DNA of 11,350 nt from CAZRUA01 sp964603125 (GTDB lineage: Bacteria > Bacteroidota > Bacteroidia > B-17B0 > Aurantibacillaceae), in assembly GCA_964603125.1 (NCBI GenBank), contig CAZRUA010000114.1, positions 1 through 11,350 of the forward strand, in the 5' to 3' direction. Positions within the stretch are counted from its first letter, which is position 1, and each line of letters opens with the position of its first letter. The position numbers were made by a program, and so were the translations under genes. Below the pieces are notes generated by a model that was not told the DNA's origin, searched no databases, and saw only the letters and a list, made by a program, of their open reading frames with translations. Shown one piece after another: positions 8,269 through 11,350 of the stretch.

Positions 8269-9128
8269 TATACAATCATTTTCTCTATTGGAACAACTAA
8301 AATACCTTGGGCGCCTTTTTGTTTTAATTTTTCTATTATATCCCAAAATTGATTTTCTTCAACTACTGAGTGAACAGAACTCCATCCTTTTTCTTGTAAG
8401 GGGAGAATGGTAGGACTCTTCATTCCTGGTAGAATTTTGCAAATTTCGTTTAGCTTGTTGTTTGGGGCATTTAGTAGTATGTATTTTGTGTTTTTTGCTT
8501 TTCGTACTGACTTTATTCGGAATAATAGTTTATTTAATATTTCTTGCTTGGCTTTCGAAAGTTTTTTGTTAGAAACCAAAACAGCTTCTGATTTTAAAAT
8601 GATTTCAACCTCTTTTAATCCGTTTGTGAATAAAGTGCTACCCGAACTAACTAAATCGCAAATTGCATCCGCTAAACCTATGCTAGGGGCAATTTCAACC
8701 GATCCACTTATTTCGTGAATCTCAGCTTTTACTTTATTTCTTTTTAAATATGAATTTAGTATAGTGGAGTAGGTAGTAGCGATTTTTTTTCCTTCTAAGT
8801 CTTTAATGCTTTTATATTTTTGATCTTTGGGAATTGCAATGGATAATTTGCATTTTCCAAAGCCTAACTTATCCGCAACATCGAGTTGTTTGTTTTTTTC
8901 TAGTAAAACATTTTCACCTACAATACCGATGTCAGCTACTCCATCTTCTACATATTGAGGAATATCATCATCTCTTAAAAAGAATACTTCTAATGGGAAA
9001 TTGAATGCTTCGGCTTTTAATTTATTTAAGCCATTATCAAATTCAATTCCACATTCTTTTAGCAGCTTAAGTGAGTTTTCGCTTAATCGACCTGATTTTT
9101 GAATTGCTATTTTTAATTTTTGTTCCAT
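8268..9128 (-). CDS. hisG: ATP phosphoribosyltransferase, long form
   Basis: First committed step: joins ATP and PRPP into phosphoribosyl-ATP. The 286 residues place it in the long HisG class, with catalytic periplasmic-binding-protein-like lobes (about 1-210) plus a C-terminal regulatory domain (about 212-286) that binds histidine for feedback inhibition, so no HisZ partner is required. KLKIAIQKSGRLSE starts the fold. DLVSSGST (158-165) with the following LFTNGL is the PRPP loop. GMKSPTILPL (235-244) is a conserved block of the regulatory domain. It is the first structural gene of the operon, 30 bases downstream of the attenuator hairpin. No Shine-Dalgarno sequence precedes the ATG, as is usual in Bacteroidota. 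Confidence 0.97.
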   Translation of the reverse strand: MEQKLKIAIQKSGRLSENSLKLLKECGIEFDNGLNKLKAEAFNFPLEVFFLRDDDIPQYVEDGVADIGIVGENVLLEKNKQLDVADKLGFGKCKLSIAIPKDQKYKSIKDLEGKKIATTYSTILNSYLKRNKVKAEIHEISGSVEIAPSIGLADAICDLVSSGSTLFTNGLKEVEIILKSEAVLVSNKKLSKAKQEILNKLLFRIKSVRKAKNTKYILLNAPNNKLNEICKILPGMKSPTILPLQEKGWSSVHSVVEENQFWDIIEKLKQKGAQGILVVPIEKMIV

Positions 9129-9150
9129 TGTTGGTTTTTTAAGTTTTTTG

Positions 9151-9183
9151 AAATAAAAAAGGCTTATCGATTAGATAAGCCTT
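9151..9183 (-). terminator. Intrinsic terminator (attenuator hairpin) before hisG
   Basis: On the minus strand the transcript reads AAGGCTTATC (9183-9174), a 5-base loop (9173-9169), GATAAGCCTT (9168-9159), then a T-rich run TTTTTTATTT overlapping the stem end (9160-9151). The stem is 10 perfect base pairs. It sits between the histidine-rich leader ORF and hisG, where an attenuator belongs. It may also end transcripts coming from the amidohydrolase, which has no terminator of its own. Confidence 0.92.
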
Positions 9184-9246
9184 GATAATATAATATGTTG
9201 TTAGGTTTAAAACATAGATACATCATGACCTACCTCGCGGCAAGTA
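9159..9246 (-). promoter_or_regulatory. his operon ribosome-mediated attenuator RNA (alternative pairings)
   Basis: Four segments can be read in the transcript. Segment 1 is UACUU (9246-9242), able to pair with AGGUA (9235-9231) around a 6-base loop. Segment 2, AGGUAGGUC (9235-9227), can instead pair over 9 bases with segment 3, GGCUUAUCU (9181-9173), using three G-U pairs. Segment 3 is the 5' arm and first loop base of the terminator, and segment 4 (9168-9159) is its 3' arm. A ribosome stalled on the His codons at 9257-9249 would cover segment 1, freeing segment 2 to form the 2:3 antiterminator. Without stalling, 3:4 forms and transcription ends before hisG. The pairings are read directly from the sequence; their use is inferred from classical his and trp attenuation. 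Confidence 0.72.
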
Positions 9247-9260
9247 AAATGATGATGCAT
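9207..9260 (-). CDS. hisL: his operon leader peptide
   Basis: A 17-codon ORF, MHHHFTCREVGHDVSMF, ends in TAA at 9209-9207, 24 bases before the terminator stem. Three consecutive His codons (all CAT) directly follow the start and a fourth lies at residue 12. Such a run next to the promoter of a complete his operon is the mark of a regulatory leader peptide; the product itself probably has no function. The frame extends upstream to ATG at 9278, adding six codons with one more His. I prefer 9260 because 9278 is only 4 bases from the -7 element and would be at or before the transcription start. The name hisL is by analogy with enteric bacteria, not recognised homology. Confidence 0.8.
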   Translation of the reverse strand: MHHHFTCREVGHDVSMF

Positions 9261-9282
9261 ATGAGTTGATAAAATCATGTGG

Positions 9283-9312
9283 CAAATATAGACCTTTTTT
9301 TATAAGTGCAAA
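9283..9312 (-). promoter_or_regulatory. his operon promoter (Bacteroidota type)
   Basis: The minus strand carries TTTG (9312-9309), an 18-base spacer, then TATATTTG (9290-9283). Both elements match the Bacteroidota -33 (TTTG) and -7 (TAnnTTTG) consensus exactly. Transcription should begin near 9276-9280. The -33 element begins 3 bases beyond the stop codon of the amidohydrolase, so the promoter fills the whole space between that gene and the leader. Confidence 0.82.
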
Positions 9313-9315
9313 AAA

Positions 9316-10458
9316 TTAAATGATTTTTTTTAACTCATTTTCTTCGTTTATCAAATTAAGACCTGGACTTTTGCCAATTTCTATTGAACCATATTTACTG
9401 TCTATTCCCAATAATTTAGCTCCATTTAGGCATCCCCACTTTATTAATTGTTCCAGTGGTATATGAGCAGCGTTTTTTTGAATAGCCTTTATTTCGTCCC
9501 AAATAGATAGCGACCAATTGCTCGCATAGCTATCTGTTCCAAGTGTAATGTTGCAATTATTAGCAATAAAAAGGTCAAAGTTCGGGAGTTTGTTTTCTAT
9601 ATATAAGTTTGCATTAGGACAAAAGCACCAAAATAAGTTGTTGTTTAATTGCTTAGCGTAATCTATATCTTGTTGGTTGGTTTCGGTATTATGAACCAAT
9701 AATATTTTGTTTTCGCTTGGGAGTTTATTTAGGTAGCTTTGAATGGATGATTTACCAGTTGCTTTAAAATGGTCGGTGTTAATTCCAAATGTTTCTAATC
9801 TTTTTAAAATGCTACCTTCTTTTTTTGAGAAGAATAAGTTTTCATCTTTTGTTTCTTGATTATGAACCGAAAGAATAGATTTCTCGTGAAGAGCTGTTTC
9901 ATTAATGAGTTTAAATAATTCGTCGGAAACAGAATAGGGCGCATGAGGAACAATTGAATAATGTTGATTCAGTTCTTCGAGTTGGGAACATAATTGTTTG
10001 CCATTAGCAAAAACTATGGATGCTTTAGTGGGATTAAAAGCATATACTTCAACAAAACTATGGTAATATATAGAAGAGTTTGCTTTTACAGTAAAACTAT
10101 AGTTTGTATTGCATATATCACCAACTGCCACAATTCCATTAGCAAACATCTCTTCATTTGCTTTGTTAATGTAATCTAAAACAGTTTCGCTGAATTGTTG
10201 TTTGTTCTCTTCAATTTCTTTAATAAAGGTATCTAAACCTTTCCCTGAAGCTATTTTGTTTTTTAGATAAGATAGTTCAAGATGACAGTGCGTATTTATA
10301 AAGCCCGGAACCAAGGTTCCGTTTAAATGTTCAACTTTACTCTGCTCAACCTCGTTTTGGTTAATAATGTCTATTATTTTAATGTCATCAGTAACAACAA
10401 CCTTGTTTGTTAAGTCAGATGCATTCGAAATAATATGTGAGGCACTTAAAAATCTCAT
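9316..10458 (-). CDS. Metal-dependent amidohydrolase (aminohydrolase/deaminase type)
   Basis: A 380-residue amidohydrolase-superfamily protein, near full length for the SsnA/chlorohydrolase-like deaminase group. A short N-terminal beta-sandwich part (about 1-50) leads to GFINTHCHLELS, whose H57 and H59 are metal ligands. PHAPYSVS (H172), SVHNQET (H199, E202), LVHNTE (H256) and LGTDSYASNWSL (D309) supply the remaining expected metal and catalytic residues, and residues about 345-380 return to the sandwich part. This arrangement resembles aminodeoxyfutalosine deaminase (menaquinone pathway) and guanine or cytosine deaminases, but the substrate cannot be read from the sequence. It lies 3 bases from the his promoter and shares its strand, yet no histidine catabolism or salvage role is indicated. 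The lipoprotein terminator ends 15 bases before its ATG and no clear promoter is seen. Confidence 0.88.
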   Translation of the reverse strand: MRFLSASHIISNASDLTNKVVVTDDIKIIDIINQNEVEQSKVEHLNGTLVPGFINTHCHLELSYLKNKIASGKGLDTFIKEIEENKQQFSETVLDYINKANEEMFANGIVAVGDICNTNYSFTVKANSSIYYHSFVEVYAFNPTKASIVFANGKQLCSQLEELNQHYSIVPHAPYSVSDELFKLINETALHEKSILSVHNQETKDENLFFSKKEGSILKRLETFGINTDHFKATGKSSIQSYLNKLPSENKILLVHNTETNQQDIDYAKQLNNNLFWCFCPNANLYIENKLPNFDLFIANNCNITLGTDSYASNWSLSIWDEIKAIQKNAAHIPLEQLIKWGCLNGAKLLGIDSKYGSIEIGKSPGLNLINEENELKKII

Positions 10459-10473
10459 AGTTTTTTATTACAC

Positions 10474-10498
10474 AAAAAAAGCGGGGAGTGCCCGCTTT
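10474..10498 (-). terminator. Intrinsic terminator of the lipoprotein gene
   Basis: The transcript reads AAAGCGGG (10498-10491), a 5-base loop (10490-10486), CCCGCTTT (10485-10478) and a run of T to 10474. The 8-bp stem with a GC core begins 21 bases after the lipoprotein stop codon. It ends 15 bases before the amidohydrolase ATG, so transcription should largely stop between the two genes. Confidence 0.92.
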
Positions 10499-10519
10499 AA
10501 TTTTTAAAGTGTTTTGTAT

Positions 10520-11053
10520 TTATGCTTCAGGTGTTTTTTTTACTTCTGCGCTTGCTTTCGCTGCTTCATACATCTTTTTAATAGATTCTTCGTTAAAAGG
10601 TTCACTACTGCTTACATTGTCTTTAATAACATAAGAACGTGCACCTAATTTAATAATAGTATAGAAATGAAATTGAGATTGCATTCCTTCTATTCCACTT
10701 TCCCACATTAAGGTTGTTGCATCATCAATAAGTGTCTTTTTTACTTTATACACTTCATCGCCATTAATCATTGTTTTTAAATCAGCAATGTCACCAGCAT
10801 CCTCTTTAACCACTATTCCAAATGTAGGACCAACGTTAATAACGTAAGCATCGTCAGCAGATTTAACCGTGTCTATTTGAAATTTAGGATTATCAGGTAT
10901 GGCAACTTGTATATTCATACCAGAATGAGCTAAACTCAAAAATTTCATTCCTTCTGGTGCAACAGCTGGTTTATCTTCCACTTTCTCAGGACCACAGCTA
11001 AATAAAATTACTGCACACAATGCAGTCAATAATGATGTAAATTTAAATTTCAT
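10520..11053 (-). CDS. Small lipoprotein of unknown function
   Basis: A 177-residue protein with a lipoprotein signal peptide: a basic start (MKFKF), a hydrophobic stretch (about 6-17), and a lipobox LFSC with C20 as the acylated residue. The mature protein therefore starts at C20-G-P-E and should be anchored to a membrane facing the periplasm or outside; the sublocation is not certain. A short Lys/Glu/Pro-rich linker (21-34) precedes one compact alpha/beta-looking domain (about 36-165) with an amphipathic closing helix (EESIKKMYEAAKAS) and a charged tail. I recognise no catalytic motif or named family. It has its own promoter and terminator, so it appears to be a monocistronic unit. Start and length are consistent with the signal peptide. 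Confidence 0.88.
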   Translation of the reverse strand: MKFKFTSLLTALCAVILFSCGPEKVEDKPAVAPEGMKFLSLAHSGMNIQVAIPDNPKFQIDTVKSADDAYVINVGPTFGIVVKEDAGDIADLKTMINGDEVYKVKKTLIDDATTLMWESGIEGMQSQFHFYTIIKLGARSYVIKDNVSSSEPFNEESIKKMYEAAKASAEVKKTPEA

Positions 11054-11073
11054 GTTTTTAGTTTTAATTACAA

Positions 11074-11081
11074 CAAATGTA
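11074..11081 (-). promoter_or_regulatory. Candidate -7 promoter element of the lipoprotein gene
   Basis: The minus strand reads TACATTTG, an exact TAnnTTTG match, 20 bases before the lipoprotein ATG. No TTTG is present at the expected -33 distance, so the call rests on the -7 element and its position after the upstream terminator. Confidence 0.5.
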
Positions 11082-11166
11082 AATATACAATTTGATGTTA
11101 TTTGATTTGGTTGAGGAAATGATTAACCAAGTATTGTTGATAGGATATATTCAAAAAATAAAGAAC

Positions 11167-11191
11167 AAAAAAAAGTCCCGCTTAGCGGGAC
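11167..11191 (-). terminator. Intrinsic terminator of the histone-like gene
   Basis: The transcript reads GTCCCGC (11191-11185), loop TAA, GCGGGAC (11181-11175), then eight T (11174-11167). The GC-rich 7-bp stem begins 6 bases after the stop codon at 11198. A T-run also flanks the other side on the plus strand, so the hairpin could act in both directions, although no plus-strand gene is seen here. Confidence 0.92.
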
Positions 11192-11197
11192 CGTTTT

Positions 11198-11350
11198 TTA
11201 CTTTTTCTTAGCTGCTGCTTTTTTTGGAGCTGCTTTTTTAGCTGCTTTTTTTGGAGCTGCTTTTTTTACTGCTTTCTTTGCCGCTTTTTTAGGGGCTGCT
11301 TTTTTAGCTGCTTTTTTTGGAGCTGCTTTTTTAGCTGTTGCTTTTTTTGC
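11198..11350 (-). CDS. Histone-H1-like Lys/Ala/Pro-rich DNA-binding protein, C-terminal tail (5' end outside window)
   Basis: The last 50 codons and the stop TAA (11200-11198) of a gene entering from the right edge. Every residue is Lys, Ala or Pro apart from one Thr and one Val, arranged as repeats such as AAPKKAAKK and ending AAAKKK. Such tails occur in bacterial histone-H1-like and AlgP-like proteins, where the positive charge binds DNA or RNA without sequence specificity and affects nucleoid compaction. The N-terminal part that would separate a pure Lys/Ala protein from one with a folded domain lies outside the window, so the family assignment is by composition only. Long A-rich codon runs make the region prone to slippage and repeat-length change. 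Confidence 0.8.
   Translation of the reverse strand, partial: AKKATAKKAAPKKAAKKAAPKKAAKKAVKKAAPKKAAKKAAPKKAAAKKK
11201..11350 (-). repeat. Imperfect tandem repeats encoding AAPKKAAKK-type units
   Basis: Within the histone-like tail the DNA repeats with a period of about 27 bases (nine residues): GCA GCT CCA AAA AAA GCA GCT AAA AAA, with small changes (CCT for CCA, GTA, an AAG). At least four copies are recognisable and the array continues off the right edge. The near-identical codons suggest recent duplication or slippage rather than independent selection for composition. Confidence 0.8.

Noticed and set aside
8269..8346. N-terminal extension of HisD
   Set aside because: The extra 26 residues are encoded over the hisG end, are not HisD-like, and a coupled ATG at 8268 gives the family length.
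9207..9278. His-rich ORF as a functional small metal-binding protein
   Set aside because: Its position between a his promoter and a terminator before hisG, with alternative RNA pairings, is better explained by a regulatory leader.

Overview
The window is AT-rich DNA from a member of the Bacteroidota, probably Flavobacteriia, Chitinophagia or a relative; the family cannot be fixed from this sequence. Evidence is the TAnnTTTG-type promoters, the absence of Shine-Dalgarno sequences before the genes, a secreted glycoside hydrolase ending in a type IX secretion (T9SS) sorting domain, a two-domain HisB, and a Lys/Ala/Pro-rich histone-H1-like tail. Every gene lies on the minus strand, so transcription runs from position 11350 towards 1. 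I see no tRNA, rRNA, CRISPR array, insertion sequence or phage gene.

In transcription order: (1) 11198-11350, the C-terminal tail of a histone-H1-like protein cut by the window edge, followed by a strong terminator; (2) 10520-11053, a small lipoprotein of unknown function with its own promoter and terminator; (3) 9316-10458, a metal-dependent amidohydrolase of the deaminase type; (4) 9151-9312, a histidine-operon control region with a consensus promoter, a short leader peptide carrying three consecutive His codons, a candidate antiterminator and a strong terminator hairpin; (5) 2103-9128, a complete histidine biosynthesis operon, hisG-hisD-hisC-hisB-hisH-hisA-hisF-hisIE; (6) 1-2033, a GH9 endoglucanase-type enzyme with its own promoter, lacking only the end of its T9SS domain.

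The eight his genes encode all ten steps from PRPP and ATP to L-histidine, because HisB and HisIE are bifunctional and HisD catalyses two steps. They are packed with junctions of -7 to +23 bases, so they are probably cotranscribed and translationally coupled. The leader is organised like a classical ribosome-mediated attenuator. Low charged His-tRNA would stall a ribosome on the His codons, free a segment that pairs with the 5' arm of the terminator, and let transcription continue into hisG.

The most interesting object is this attenuator. A mutually exclusive set of pairings can be read by eye, and the first possible ATG is so close to the promoter that the second in-frame ATG is the more likely start. 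The remaining genes look intact and ordinary for the phylum. Local points of interest are a lost Zn-binding loop in HisB, the active-site variant and Cys-rich loop of the GH9 enzyme, and a terminator placed directly before the amidohydrolase.
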